Shown piece by piece: positions 1-13,262 of a stretch of DNA of 64,000 nt. The notes under the pieces were generated by a model. It did no database searches. It saw only the letters and a program-made list of their open reading frames with translations, and was not told the DNA's origin. This stretch comes from Talpa occidentalis. Taxonomy: Eukaryota > Chordata > Mammalia > Eulipotyphla > Talpidae. Made by a program: the position numbers and the translations under genes. Numbering within the stretch: position 1 is the first letter of the stretch; the number at the start of each line of letters is the position of its first letter. Location of the stretch: assembly GCF_014898055.3 (NCBI RefSeq), contig NW_023604295.1:72876301-72940300 (forward strand), written 5' to 3'.

Positions 1-20
1 CTGATCACGCACACAACTTC

Positions 21-310
21 TTTTTTTTTTTTTTAAAGATTTATTTTTATTTATTTATTTATACAAGCACTGGGTACAGTCAGAAGCGTAGGAGGGTGAG
101 AGAATTCACCAGAGCCAGAGCGGGGAGCAGAGCAGGCAGAAGGACCGAAGTACACTGCTGAGGGGAGCAGCGGGCGGCAGGAGAGGTCTGCGCGCCATGT
201 GGGGCCCTCACCCGGTGGCCAGGGAGCAGCCGGGGATCGAACTGGCACTGCAGAGGCTGCAGGCAGCTTTGCAACCCAGCGCTCAACCGCTGCGCCACCG
301 GGGAGGCCCC
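21..310 (-). mobile_element. tRNA-derived SINE, group Y, full length
   Basis: Reads on the minus strand from GGGGCCTCCCC at the right edge to an A/T tail at the left. It is flanked by a direct repeat, cacacaacttc, at 10-20 and 311-321, which I take as the target-site duplication. Open frames on both strands across it come from the SINE and are not genes. Confidence 0.93.
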
Positions 311-720
311 CACACAACTTCTTAATGAGTAACCTGTCTTAATATTTATAGCTTTCACAAGTTCTCCCCCCTTCTCCCATGGCTTCTTTCTACACAGGTT
401 GTTAATTCTCACAATCAGTTCAATACCCTAATACATTAAAATATAATCTTATGAAATAGACTTCTAGATACACTAAGAAATCCCCAAGTCTAGCATACTA
501 AGATTACTACTTTTCTTATCTCCACTTCATTTATTCATTTCCATTCTTCAAGTGTTTTTTTTTAATTACCTTCAAAGGTGGGGGTGTGTAAGAAATATAT
601 CTAAAAATAATAAATTCAGCAACCCCCCCCCCAAAATAAACTAATTAGAAAATGGGCAGTACAGCTAAATAGAGATTTCTCCAAATAAAATATACAGATT
701 GGTAACAGGTACATGATAAC
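311..720. other. unassigned AT-rich DNA
   Basis: No gene or recognisable repeat is seen. It contains a poly-C run near 625-632 and simple A/T-rich sequence. The right end grades into LINE-1 sequence. Confidence 0.5.
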
Positions 721-1770
721 AATGTACATCATCACCTACCACCAGGAAAATGCAAATCAAAAACATAATGAGATACCACCTGACACCCATAAAAAGGGTC
801 CATACCAAAAAAGACCAGAAACAATAAGTGTTGATGAAAATGTGGAGAAAAAGTTACCCTGATGCACTGTTACTGGTAATGTAGGCTATTAAGCCTCTAT
901 GGAAAATAGTATGAAAGATTCTCAAAACATTAAAAATAGATCTACTATATGATCCAGCAATTCTGGTGCTAGGTGTTTACCTGATGAATACAAAAACACT
1001 TAATTTGGAAGGATATAGCTACTTCTATGTTCATTGCAGCACTATTTATAATAGAAAAGTAATGGAAACAACCTAAATTCTTAAGAACATATAAAAGAGG
1101 GTCTCCCTGGTAGTGTAGGGGTTAAAGACAGCACTATCAAACTGTCACCAGCCACAGAAGCACCAGTTAGATCCTCAGCAGGCCAGGGAGCAACCACATG
1201 GTGCAGCAGACCTCTCCTGCCTCGCACACTATTCTCAGCAGTGTATTTCAGTAGATCTGCCTGTTCTGTTCCCCACTTTCTTTGGTGAATCCTCTCAACC
1301 CCCACAACTCTGGCCTACATCCCAGTTCTTGTATGCATAAATAAATCTTTTTTTAAAGAACATATTAAAGATAAGGTATATATACAAAATAGAATATTAT
1401 TCAGCTATTTAAAAAAAATCATCTCTTGCCATTTGCAACAACATGGAAGGAATTAGAGTGGAAAATGCTATGAAAGATAAGTTAGAAGGGAAAAGACAAA
1501 TATTACGGTTTCACTTATATGTGGAATATAATTAAACAAAACTAAGGATCAGACGAAACCACACCAAAACAAGCCCTAGAAATCTGACTCTAAAACAGGC
1601 TACCAGTAGGGAAGGGGGTGTCGGTTGAAGAGCAGATGCAGAAAGGGGTTCATTGGAATGGTGGGGGCTATGGGTGACTTGGTGGTGGGTGTGATGTGGT
1701 TACATACATTTGAAGATTATACTATAACACTGCAGTGTTATAAACCAATATAACCTAAATCAATTACCAT
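720..1770 (+). mobile_element. LINE-1 3' end (ORF2 C-terminal region and 3' UTR), split by a SINE
   Basis: Shows the familiar LINE-1 order: 'gagataccacctgacaccca', a 'gtggagaaa' segment, 'gcagcactatttataatag', 'aatattattcagc', 'ttgcaacaacatgg', then a G-rich 3' UTR ending 'aaaccaatataacctaaat'. The SINE at 1099-1355 interrupts it. Many substitutions and stops make it a dead copy, 5'-truncated. Confidence 0.85.
1099..1355 (+). mobile_element. tRNA-derived SINE, group O, inside LINE-1
   Basis: Starts GGGTCTCCCTGG and ends GCATAAATAAATCTTT. It is flanked by aagaacatataaaaga on the left and aagaacatattaaaga on the right, a 16-bp target duplication with one mismatch. The insertion post-dates the LINE-1 it splits. 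The head is diverged and box B is degraded. Confidence 0.9.
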
Positions 1771-1774
1771 TTCT

Positions 1775-2360
1775 GTCTGCATGTATGAAACATACTGAGT
1801 TTTGCATATTTTGAACATTATATAAATGAAATTCATGTCGCCATGACATGAATGCATGTTTTTGATTTATGATTGTTCTCACATTCAAATTACTTTTTTT
1901 TTCAGAAATAACCTATGTTAATCTGACAACCTCTGATTCTCTTTTTATACCTTTATCAAATGTATAAAAATTTCCATTATATACACAGAAACAAAATTCA
2001 TTTATTCATTTATCTGTTATCTAAATGCTTATTGGGGCAATTTGCAACTTTTTTTTAAGAAAATTAAATACTGTTACATCTTTGTATATCTCTCTTGATT
2101 CACATGTACAAATATATCTTTAGAGTTTATAATTAGAACCATTGAGTAAGTAGGCTTTGTTTATCATGGAATTCTCTACAAAATTCAGATTTGTTTTTCA
2201 AAGTGTTCTTATCAATCTTAACTCTCCCAAAAAGAGTCTAAGTCTTCCCATTGCTTCTCACTCCTGACAGCATTTGGTTTTGTCTGATTATTAAATTTTT
2301 GTCAATCTGGATGTGAAATGGTATCTCATTATATTTCTAATTTACATTTAATTTGCATTT
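1775..2360 (-). mobile_element. old LINE-1 fragment, antisense
   Basis: Segments such as 'ggatgtgaaatggtatctca' and 'atttgcatttctctgagggg' are antisense LINE-1 ORF2 sequence. It lies tail to tail with the sense LINE-1 to its left. Boundaries are approximate. Confidence 0.65.
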
Positions 2361-2640
2361 CTCTGAGGGGCTGTCAAGCAGAAGCTGCAGATTTGAAGGA
2401 AGCAGGAAACACAGCTGGTGTGAAAAGTCTCCAAAAGTAGAAAAAGGGATGAGAGGTCTGCTTCTCTTCTCACTCCCTCCAGTATTTTATCTGTTGTCTT
2501 CACTGGAAACACCTACCTGTAAGGCTGAGATTAAGGAGGCCTGGGGGTGTAATTACCTGATATATAGAAAAAGGCAGAAAAGAACAGAAAATGAATCTGA
2601 CCTCAACTACAACAAAAACCATCACAGATATACAACATTT
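2360..2640. other. unassigned segment with a chance ORF
   Basis: An open frame of 107 codons (2353-2676, + strand) covers this segment but has no recognisable domain, and its 5' part lies in LINE-1 sequence. The segment may be an old LTR or LINE remnant. Confidence 0.35.
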
Positions 2641-2770
2641 AACTTTTTATTGAATGCCCTTCCCACTAGAATATAAGCTTGATTGAGAAATACATTTTTA
2701 TTTATTGTTTAGAAGAGTTCCTGGCACATGAGAATTGCTTAATGAATATCAAAGGAATAAATAGTCAACA
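2640..2770 (+). mobile_element. LINE-2 3' end remnant
   Basis: Matches the LINE-2 tail pattern: 'ccactagaatataagct', then 'gttcctggcacat', then 'ttaatgaatatcaaaggaa'. Confidence 0.65.
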
Positions 2771-2959
2771 CCCATGCAAGTCATAGCCTTTAACATATTT
2801 AAATCTTATTTGAGAATTTAATTATAAAATAAAATGTTAAATTTCAGTACTTTTCTTTATTCAGATAGCATTTATTTACAACACTTTATATTATCTAGGG
2901 GAATAGGTTCAGGAGGTGTGAACCTCCTGAGATATATGTTAGCATCTCACCCCCACTAT

Positions 2960-3745
2960 CCAAGCTAACATTATTTTTAGCTCAGTTCTAGGTTAACAGC
3001 AAAATAGAGAGGAAGACACAAAAATCTCCCCTGTACCCCAAGGTCCCCTCACATGCATAGTCTCCTGCATACTAGTCATAATAATATTCACTATTGTGAA
3101 TATGATCAGTTGTATGTGCTGCAATCGATGAACCTACATCACCACAGTCAAGGTCCATAGTTCATTCTTGGTGTTGTGGGCTCTATAGGTCTGCACACAT
3201 ACATAATGCCATGTAGCCACTATTGTAGAATCATACAGAATTATTACACTGCCTCGAAAATTCCTTGTGCTCCAGCTCTTCAACCTTTCCTCCCCTGACC
3301 ATGGAAATTATTGCTCTTTTTACTGTTTCCATAGTTTTGCCTTTTACAGAATGTCATATAACTGGATTATATAGTCTATAGCTTATCAGGTTGGCTTCTT
3401 TCACAAACTAATAAGCATTTAAGTTTCCTTTATGTCTGAAAATGACTTAATAGCTCTTTTTTTCCAGCTTGAGCAATATTCATTGTCTGCATGTACAGTA
3501 GTTTATGCATTCACCTACTAAAGAACATCTTGGTTGCTTCTAAGTTTGGGCAATTATGAGTAAAGCTTTTGTAGACCTCTATATGTAGGCTTTTGGTGTA
3601 CATAATTTTTCAACACCGTTGTGTTAATGGCAGTGAGCACAATTGATGGATTGTATAAAAGTATGGTTTGTTTTTTTAAGAAACTATCCATCTGTCATGC
3701 AAAGTGGTTCTACCATTCTGCATTCACATAATTCAATATTGTAGA
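2960..3745 (-). mobile_element. old LINE-1 (L1M-like) fragment, antisense
   Basis: Antisense LINE-1 landmarks occur in order: 'catttaagtttcctttatg', 'attcattgtctgcatgtac', 'attcacctactaaagaacat', 'cttggttgcttctaagttt', 'caattatgagtaaagc', 'cacaattgatggattgta', then 'caaagtggttctaccattct'. It is heavily diverged and non-coding. Confidence 0.8.
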
Positions 3746-4079
3746 GATATATTTGGAGCCAAAGGATGATTTATCCAGCCATTTTTCTTTACCTAAAAGC
3801 TTCCTTTACCAATCAAATTAGCTATTACCAGGAATTCAACAACTTGTCTTTACATGGCCAAGGTTTTATCTTCAGTGTTTCAGGGCATCGACAGATACCT
3901 AACAAAAGAGTGAGGCTGGGTCTTCAGTCTTATTCTATATCTCAGTGACTATGAGAAGTAGTAGGGAATGATCCCTAAAAGTTGAAATAATTTTCCAAAA
4001 TGTAACAATATTCTTAAATCCATGCTTCTTCTACCTGTAGCATAGATATTAGGAAACAGTCACATATTTTACCTCCTGC

Positions 4080-4520
4080 CATGTTTATTTCTGCCACTGT
4101 TAAAATAACAGATACCTATATATCCACTGTCACCTTGGTTCTCACCCATTTTGCACAGATCCTTCCACCTAACCCCATCTCCAACTTGATCACTGCAATT
4201 TTCACAATGTTTACCCTCTTTAAGCCACTATTTACCCCCTTTCATCCTAGTCCTGAGTTGCTTTTCTTCTATTTTTTTGCATGATAATTTATTTTTATTT
4301 ATAATATACTCACTTCAATATCACTGCTTTAGAGAATTTTTCTTTGCCCACTCTAGGTACTATATACCCTTTTTCTTTAAGTCATCCATCTGTACTATTT
4401 ATATCAATTTGCATGACCTGTAGTTACCCAGCATTTTATATATTTTCTTATTTGTCTGTATCACTCCACTAGAGTATAAGCCTTTGACAGGAGGCTTATA
4501 AGAAAATTTGTAGGTTTGTT
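4080..4520 (+). mobile_element. LINE-2 fragment
   Basis: The 3' part, 'cttatttgtctgtatcactc' followed by 'cactagagtataagcc', is the typical LINE-2 end. The upstream pyrimidine-rich part fits its ORF remnant. The 67-codon frame at 4081-4284 is a by-product. Confidence 0.6.
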
Positions 4521-6557
4521 TCTTGCTTTCCCTATAGAGACAACTCAGTAGTTGGCAGCTCCAGAATTTTTTAATATTAAAAAAAATACCAGTTTCTTTT
4601 CTCAGAAAGGAATTAATTTAAAAATAAAAACATGACTATCAGACTGGATTTGCATTTAGTGGATAATGTTGCAAAAGGGTGTATCCTTGCCGCGGTCAGG
4701 ACAGCAGATGACGTTCTCTGCCATTAATGAAGACTCAGAGTCTAAACGAATTTGCAGCGGGAGGCTGGGGAGAGTGCCTTGGAGAGCAGCTCTGCCTTTC
4801 ACTCTCCCAGCCCAAACTTTTATTAAAGATATGAACAAAGGAACAAGAAAATAGCACACAATTGTGTTTTTTGCTTATAGAGATTAATAAATCACTGCTG
4901 AAGACAAGTTTTTTCTAGTTAATAGGGAACGTGTGCACAAGCCAGAACATCCTCAGAGAACAGGAGTCAATTCTGGAAGAAGTTCTGTTTGCAGAACTTC
5001 TAATGTCCTGGAACTCCATATGCAGAGTAAACAGGTATTCTCCAAAAACTCCAGCTCCCTTTAGGGCAGCAGGCTCCCATTATATCCTTGTGCTAGTGAC
5101 ACAGAATGAATCTGAACTTGCTTTATCATGTAACTCTTTGCATTGGTCCATTATTTTCTCCACAATACTAATCATAGTAAAGACAAATGAGCTATCAAAA
5201 AATTATCTGCATTGATTTTTTGCAATATAAACATACTCAGTTTCCTTAATATTGTAAGCATTTATATTATTTTGGCTTTCCTTAACCTTCAAGTCATTCT
5301 TCTCTGGAAATACCCTAGGTTATTGAAGACCTCTTACCATGCTAAGTCTGTTAATTGACAGTTGTCTAAGTAATGCAGAGGAGAGCAAAAAATATGAACT
5401 CTACCACTCTGCTGCCTTTAAAAACTATAAATCCTCAAGCTTGATGGGGAATTGACATCAATTCCCTCATGTTTTTAATAATTCATAGGAAAATATAGAT
5501 ATTGATGTCACTCATTTTAAAAACTGAAAATTTGAACACATTTTTAAAATAAAAATAATAGAAATAGATTTGCAGAAATCTTCTAATACTCATTATGAAT
5601 TGAAATATACTTAACTATTACACAATGCCTATCATCCAATGGGTTAATTTATTCCAAAAATGAGGGATTTTTTTCAAATTTATTGGATAACTTTTCAGAA
5701 ATAAAGTGTCAGTACGAAATGGCAAGGATAAAATCATATACATAAGTTTTAAAAGATGGTCTCACATTATTTGAAAAGTATGCCATTGTAGTTTTAAATC
5801 AGATCATAGAGTTGAATGGTATTCTTATACTTTAAACATCTGTGATAGCTGAGGTAATTAAGGCTCATGAGATTAAAGCTCCACTTCTCCACGATATGTG
5901 AGTTAGCTGCAGAACTAATAGCATATTCCAGACTTCTGGTCTCTAATCTATTTCTCTTCAGTTGTACCATGCTGTTTCATATCCAGGAAGGATGATCCTT
6001 CAAATTAAAATAAAGTTATAGTTCAAGAAAATGTCTACAGTCTGTCTTACTATGAGAGTTCTAAGAATGTAGTATAAAGAGCAGCGTTTAAAGTCTGAAA
6101 ACATGATATTAGTAACTTATTCTACTATCATTTGAGTTCATTTGAACTGGAGTTCCTCAGAGGAAGTGATTATATAAGAGATTATATAGATACTTGCAAC
6201 ATCTTAAAGCAGGTTCAGATTCATTCTATCTTCCTACCACGAGGATACATCCTTTTGCAAAATTATCCACTAAATACAAATTCAGTCAGATAATATCTTA
6301 AGCATAAATATTATATATATTTTCAGTAGTTCAATCCTATTTTCTTTCATATATAATATCAGTTAAATCATTTGACATTTCTGGATAAAGTCCCTCATGA
6401 CAAAACAATATATTATTTAGACAAGCATTTCTTATTTATCAACACAGATCAACACATCTGGAAACAATGCAATTTTAGTTGATCAAATTACATAGTTTAT
6501 GATAAATGCATTGATCTTCCATTTTCAAATAAGACTGATTACACAAGAATGAACCAG
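4520..6557. other. unassigned, mostly unique AT-rich DNA with one GC-richer patch
   Basis: No gene is recognised. At about 4666-4860 a GC-richer patch is open on both strands (62 codons plus, 67 codons minus) and could be an old LTR or retrocopy remnant. Around 5840-5930 a MIR-like core ('gctgaggtaattaaggctca') is faintly visible. The remainder shows nothing I can name. Confidence 0.4.
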
Positions 6558-6806
6558 GGGGTCTCTCTGGTAGCCTAGGGGTTAAGTTTTAATGCTGTCA
6601 CCACTACAGCCTGAGTTCAATCCCGGGGGCAGAGAGCTAGCCCACATATGGCACAGCGGACCTCTCCTGTCTTATCTGCTGCTATCCTCAGCAGTGTATT
6701 TCATTCAGTCTGCCTCTTCTGCTCCCCACTCTGTCTCAGGTGAACACCCACACCTCTGGCCTATACCCTAGTTCTATGCTAAATAAATAAATATTATTAA
6801 AAAAAA
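6558..6806 (+). mobile_element. tRNA-derived SINE, group O
   Basis: Head GGGGGTCTCTCTGGTAGCC, degraded box B 'gagttcaatccc', body 'acctctcctgtcttatctgc', and tail 'aaataaataaatattattaa'. It is among the more diverged copies in the window, and no clear target duplication was found. Confidence 0.85.
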
Positions 6807-9800
6807 CACAAAATATGTAATGTTGCTAATGAAGTGATTCTGAAGATATTTTACATGTTTCACAATCATTTTTATGACTATTAGTTCCATGGAATAATGT
6901 GTAAAGAAAATTATATGCTAAACTTTTTCAATTGTTTAAATTCTAGATAAATTACATCTTTATTTTGAATGACAGATATCTTCAAAATATGATCAAATCT
7001 AGGGAATGGAATTAATTATTCTTTACTAAATTTTATATTGGTCAATAGATCAAAGAAATAAGTCACAATGATTTTCTTATTATATAATAATGTTTATTTG
7101 AAAACAATAAATTTTAATATATCTCTTGCTCAAATACTCAAATACTAATATAGTACATGACATGGAAGCAAGAAAGTAATGCAATTACGAAAGTTATTTA
7201 AGTGATGCTTTGAAGACCATTTGCAGGGTTCCTGTTCAGTGTTTTATCAGATTTTTCTAAAAAAAAAAAAATACGAAAACTAGAAAACAAAGAATTATAT
7301 GCATTAGAGACATTTTGGGCTGGCAGGATAGGAAAGTCTAGATCATAATGTCCATAATTTTGTGAATATAGAATTGTTTCCTATACAATTTCCCACTTCT
7401 TTGTCTGGTCTATATAAATGGCAGAAACCAGGAAGCTTTTTACTATGTCCCTTAAGAAACAATTCCCCAGTCTAATAGATGTAACAAGATTGCCTTTTCT
7501 ATGATAGTCACTCAAAAATTCCCTATACTCAATTCCATCCCATTACTTCTGGTTATTTTCTCTTGACTAACCTAAAATTTGCTCCTTCTCCCCTCTTTTT
7601 TATCCTACAAATGCTTTCAAGTGATTGAATTTCCCATTAGTCTTTTCACCAAATTAAATGGATACTGTCTTTTAATCTCTGTCCATTAATCATTTCATTT
7701 AGACCTTTAATCATTTTCATTGTTCCTTCCTGAAGTTTCATTTGTTCACATTTTTCTCACATTGAAAAATCTATATTTCTTCTTTGTTGTGGGGAACTTT
7801 GTAACAAATACAACTGGTCTTATTTCTGCCTAGACTAATTTCACCACCCAGAGATGATTCTTTTCTTTGTCCTCAATAGCTTTTAAATCTGGGGTGCACT
7901 CTTCCAACTATAAAATTAATTATGCACTCTGCAGTCTGGGTAATTATGGGGGAGAATACATGATTATGCAGTTTTTATAAGATTCTTAATAGATCTATTT
8001 TCCACTTTTTTGTGACCCATAGTATTCTCTTAACTGTTACATGAGATGTAATAAATTTTAAAAAGCAAATTGGTTCATCAACTTTAGTGGAAACTGTGCT
8101 TACATAAGATTCCAAATGATTACCTTACCCCAATTTTACTATTACAGAACTAACAGAGTACATTTTAATCTATCAAAATTCTTCCTATAGCAATAAACTG
8201 TCTCCTACCTACCAAATCTGCTAAGATTTTCCAACAAAGCAATTTCAAAGGAGTGTAAAACTACTTAAAGTAATTAGTAATTCACATTCAATCAAGAATC
8301 ATTGCTTAAAATTAGAGTCCCTTTGCATCAGAAAATTTACTGATAAATTCCTCTGAAGTAGGCAGAAAACAAGAAATGCTCATCAAATGAAATCTTTTAA
8401 TCCTCAATGGAGCAGTCACAGCTCCATACTAAGAATAAGATATGCAGTAGACTATTTGTTAAGATAGGGTAAGAGGAAGCAACTGTCCAGAAAGTTCCTT
8501 TTCAATCTAGACAAAGATAGTGGCCAAGACTGGATTATTACTTGGAAGGATGTTATCTAGTCCAGGACAAAGTATAGGTGAGTCTATGAAAATGGTAAGT
8601 ATTTCCTTTGAGAATATGACTTTGCCTCAACTTTCTAAATGTATTTTTTTTGGTCAGAAGATCAGAGATGCTAAGAATCACAGGCAAGAATAGATACCAA
8701 ACATAAAAACCTGGAATGAAATATTATAAGGTCCAATTCTTTGTTACTGAAGCACCTTTCTGTACTCTTATCATACAGTTAAAAGTAGCATTGTGAATAT
8801 GATCTATAGTAATGTTGTGTATATTGGAAACTCGGCCTGAAATAGAATGTGGTATAAAATCATTCTTCCTGCATATATTATAAGATGGGACTGAGGGTCT
8901 TCTTACTGTGTTTTAGTAACTGTAAAGTAGAATTGCCTCTAAGAAAAACCACAGAATATTAGTCATAGTGGAATACCAGAACAGTAATTTGTTTTCAGGG
9001 GTCAAGGATTCATTTCAAATGTTATATAACTTGAGAGATGGTTTTACTTAATACATGGAATTTAAAATATCATAGTAGAATTTTTGATAAAAGCTTAATA
9101 TTAGTTATTTTCTGTGACCATGCAATTTGCCAATTTTAAACTGATGTTCCTGTAGATGATGGCAAGATCATAGATTTGATTTTCATTCATGTGCCTCTCT
9201 CTAACAGCTATTAAAATGAATAAACCCACTCAAAGAGCAGGTTATTTAAAATTAACAAATTTAAGCAATGTGCTGTCTTTGTTCTATGAAGGTCCATACA
9301 TCATTAACAAATATCTTCATTGAGCTAGTTTATTATGATCTTTACAGTAGTCATATTTCTGTTAGACATGGGTTCACATGATATTCTATAATGTTTGTTT
9401 TATTTATAATCAATTATTGAACATGTGCTGCACAGTAATATTTTCCTATACTTTCAGATATGAGTTATTTATTTGGGTCACATTTACTAAACATTATGCT
9501 TTAAATTTTGGAATACAAGCAAAGTAATTAGTGGTCATATTTTGGCAAGATATATTATTCATGAGTTGCATCTATTCCTAGTACATCATTCTATTATCTT
9601 CCAGATGTTTTATGATTTGTTTTTAATCCCTCTATAGACTACCTCTATATACGATCTCTGTAATTTTCCTTTGTTTCAAGCAGGTTGGTTTTAGTGATAT
9701 TAGTGGACAATAATCAATCTATAAGCCTACAAATTGATGAATTTGATGTTCATATAAATTGTCAATTTAACAGGAAGTTAATTTTATTTTTAGCATCAAT

Positions 9801-11808
9801 ATCTCCACTGTTTTTGTTCAATTCTTTGATTCTTTTTAGGTAGTTACTCAATGTAGTCAATACAATTATTTGTGGAAATTTCTTCTTCGTTTAGCCATGA
9901 TGGTTCTCAGGTTAACAGAGTTTTATAATCAATTGAATGTTTATATTCCCTCTGCCTTCTACATTCTGTGTACAGGAAAAGTAATTGTCTTAAAAATCCA
10001 AACCTAAATGAGCTCACACTTTGCAGCACAGTCACTGTGGTCACTAAGTTAGTATATTTATCGTACATGTCCTTTAAATAAAGATTCTAGAAAGAAATTT
10101 CAAATACCTAAAATTTTGAAATCACTTATAAAAAAAGAGGGCTATTCATGTGCTGGAGCTATTGTCTTTACAGCTATGCAGATGTACCCCTAGAGACAAT
10201 GCAAGTCAATTCCTTTCAACAGTGGTTATTGAAAATCGACTCATTTCTAGTTACTGTGTGACTGTAAGCAAAAAGCAATTAATAGAATCTAGTTCCCTCA
10301 ATTCCATACTGTGTTAGTTAGAATTTCTTAGATTATTCTTCAGTAGTTAATTTTGCCCACTCTCCCATGGGCAAAAATAGTATGATAATATAATCTCATA
10401 TTATCTTACATATAAGATAATAAAATCTTATTTTTCACTCACGAAGTATGTGCATTGTGAGTTATCTGTGGCTTTATTCCTAATTCAGATGGGTAATCTA
10501 GCATCCTAAGAAACACAACCTGTGATCTTACAATGAGGGAAAAAACAAACACTATAAGGTACATGCTGCTTCTTTTAAAAATCTGTCAAATTGTAATTGA
10601 CCATAGCTATGCACATAGAGGATATGAAAACAGAGGCATGGTAGGAAGGGATTCTTGATGATTTGTTAAATATTGATACATTCTATTATATACAGAAAAA
10701 ATATCTTCCATATTCTTATATATCTGGGTTATTCAAATTTCTCTTCCATGCAAGAGGTTAAGTAGATGTTCAAACATACAAAGGAGTTAATTTAGGGGAA
10801 CTGCATTCTAAAGCACATATGCGTGCATGTGTGCATGGTGATATTTGTGTTACATATTGTTCCAAAAATTTGGTTATAAATTAAAATTTTCAAATATCAT
10901 TTAATCCAAAGTTGTTATTTTTTTTTCTTTTACTTGTTAGCCTGCTTGTTGAATTTTTCTTCTACATGTGTTTGATAAACAATTATATGAGCAAAAGTAT
11001 TTATCCCATCTTAGTTCACTTAGATGATTTAGTTTATTTTTCTGGATGAATATATAATTCTTTCACACATCAATGATTTTTTATCATTGGTGTAGTCATT
11101 TTAAAAGTGTGATTATATAAATGTTTTCCTTTATTAAATGTAGCATACTTGTAACATTTTAGCAAGTGTTTTATATTATTTTTCCTTGAATTTGTCCTGG
11201 CATTTTTATTCATTATTTGAATTTATTCTGGCTTTTTATATAGCTAAGTTATAGATTCTATTAGTTTTCACTGAGGATTTCTAACATTTAGTTCACTGAA
11301 AATTATGGCAAACACTGTATTGGACATATTAATGTCATAAAATACCATGTGTCACATAAACGTTACCTTTTAAAGTTTTTCCATCTATTCATAATGTTGA
11401 TTCTGTTTCTACAGTTCTGGAATGTACTAATTAAATAAAATTGTCATACAAGAATTTTCTTCCCATTATTCAAAAAGAACTGCATGTAAAAATGCACATC
11501 AACTTTTTTTAATTAAAAAATACTCTGGTTAGAAAGTAATAAATTATTAGTTTAATTCGGCAAAGTATGCTTAAATCATCTCATTAAAACACTCTATCTT
11601 CATTTTCAGAAATAAATCTTCTAAGAATTATGATTTTATGCCAAGAATTTAGAGTTTTACCATAAGTCTTGCCATCATTAGCTTCTAGTCAAATGATAGG
11701 TTTAGGTTATTTTGCATGTTTTTGTAGAATGATATAGTTTGCAGCGTAAGTTATGCATAGCTCCTTATACTTCCTGTCCTCCTCATTTACTCCTTTCTGG
11801 GTATTTTT

Positions 11809-11812
<4 letters not shown>
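6807..11812. other. long unassigned AT-rich stretch
   Basis: About 5 kb without a SINE, a long open frame or a repeat I can name with confidence. A pyrimidine-rich part at 7430-7900 could be an ancient LINE or LTR remnant. It is best described as non-coding, intronic or intergenic DNA. Confidence 0.45.
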
Positions 11813-11850
<38 letters not shown>

Positions 11851-11882
11851 TGGGTGTGGGTTTGTGTGTCTGTGTATATATA

Positions 11883-11923
<41 letters not shown>
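11813..11923. repeat. compound (TA)n/(TG)n microsatellite
   Basis: Two (TA)n blocks, about 11813-11848 and 11897-11923, are separated by a (TG)n-rich stretch with (TA)n islets. The repeat opens several frames rich in Tyr-Ile or Thr-His on both strands, which are artefacts. Confidence 0.95.
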
Positions 11924-11928
<5 letters not shown>

Positions 11929-12227
11929 TTGGGAATTGTGTTCTCATAAAAAGATAATGGCCACTCATCATCTTTTGTCCAAATACACATTGATTTTTGT
12001 AAACTTTCCTGGGATCTGAAGAGTATTTAGTTTCAAAGTTCATGTTATATTCATTCTATAACTGTCCACAGCCAATATATTTTCTTTTCCAAAGATAAAA
12101 GTCATAAAATTTTAGAGTCAAATAGTACTAGAGTAACATTTTGTGTGTATCTTACATCTCTTTTTTATGATAACTCAACAAGTAATAGAAAACAACTATC
12201 ATCTTTTCCTTAAAAATGTTTTCCCTG

Positions 12228-12497
12228 GGGCCTCCCTGGTGGTGCAGGTGGTTGAGTGCCCTGCTGTAAGCTATCCACAGCCTCTGCAGCGCCAGTTCGA
12301 TTCTGGCCGGCAGGGGGCAAGGGTCCCACATGGCACTGCAGACCTCTCCTGTCTCACCCGCTGCTCCCCTCAGCAGTTTATTTCGTCAGTCTGCCTGTTC
12401 TGTTCCCCTCTCTGTCTCTGGTGAATCCTCTCACCCTCCCGCGCATCTGGTCTGTACCCCGGTTCTTGTATAAAAATAAATAAATCTTTTTAAAAAA
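12228..12497 (+). mobile_element. tRNA-derived SINE, group M
   Basis: Starts GGGCCTCCCTGGTGG with intact box B 'agttcgattctggcc'. Flanked by 'tgttttccctggg' at 12218 and again near 12499-12511, the target duplication. Confidence 0.92.
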
Positions 12498-12589
12498 GTG
12501 TTTTCCCTGGGTGAACTATCATTATTTTTCGAATTTTTATTTATATGCTTGTGTCAAATTCATCTCTGTCTTGGTTTATATCCTGTTCT

Positions 12590-12692
12590 CCAGTTCCTGT
12601 CTTTCCTTCTCTTCCTCCCTCACTCCTTCCTTCTCTCTCTCCTCCTTTTTCATTTCCCCTCTCTCTTCCCTCTTCTCCCCTTCTTACTTTTT
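12590..12692. repeat. polypyrimidine tract (CT-rich)
   Basis: Nearly pure C/T on the plus strand (ttcctt/ctctct/cctcc units). It creates low-complexity Ser/Phe/Leu or Glu/Arg/Gly frames and is not coding. Confidence 0.85.
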
Positions 12693-12828
12693 TTGATACA
12701 GGACCTAGAATTTGATATGCTCTGAAATCCAAAGATCTCTTATCACACTGTTAGTTTGTATTGAACTTATGGTTGGGTTAATCCCCAAAACAGTTTCTCC
12801 CTGATCTCTGAACTTAATCAGGAAGATG

Positions 12829-12831
12829 CGA

Positions 12832-12872
<41 letters not shown>

Positions 12873-13262
12873 ATGGAATATTATTCAGCAATCAAAAAAG
12901 ATAAACTCATGCCATTTGCAGCGATGTGGGTGGAGCTAGAAGGAATTATGCCCAGTGAAATAAGCCAGAAGGAAAAAAGAAAAATATCAGATGGTTAGGG
13001 GAACTAAATAAGACATCACTGTAAAAAAAATAATAATAGTGCAAAACACAACAAAGTAAAAACAGACCATTATAAATCAGAGACATCCTGCAGGGAAGGA
13101 GGAGGGAGAGGGATCAGAGGGAGGGAGGGAGGAACACATGGGACTCAGGTGATGGTGCACAGTGCATTGGTGAAGGAAATTCTATGGGGACTACACCTGA
13201 GGGAGTGGGGGGAAACAAATATTGTTGAAAAATGAACAATGATGTAAAATTAAAAAAATAAA
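12829..13262 (+). mobile_element. LINE-1 3' end with expanded (TA)n at its left edge
   Basis: Begins with (TA)n (12835-12868), then 'caatggaatattattcagc', 'gatgtgggtggagctagaag', 'agccagaaggaaaaa', a purine-rich 3' UTR and an A-rich tail at 13250-13262. Its 3' UTR closely resembles that of the copy at 40284-40771 ('atggggactacacc' and 'aaaaatgaacaatgatgtaa'), so both come from one lineage-specific LINE-1 subfamily. Confidence 0.88.

Noticed and set aside
11753..12043. Frames rich in Tyr-Ile or Thr-His
   Set aside because: They translate a (TA)n/(TG)n microsatellite.
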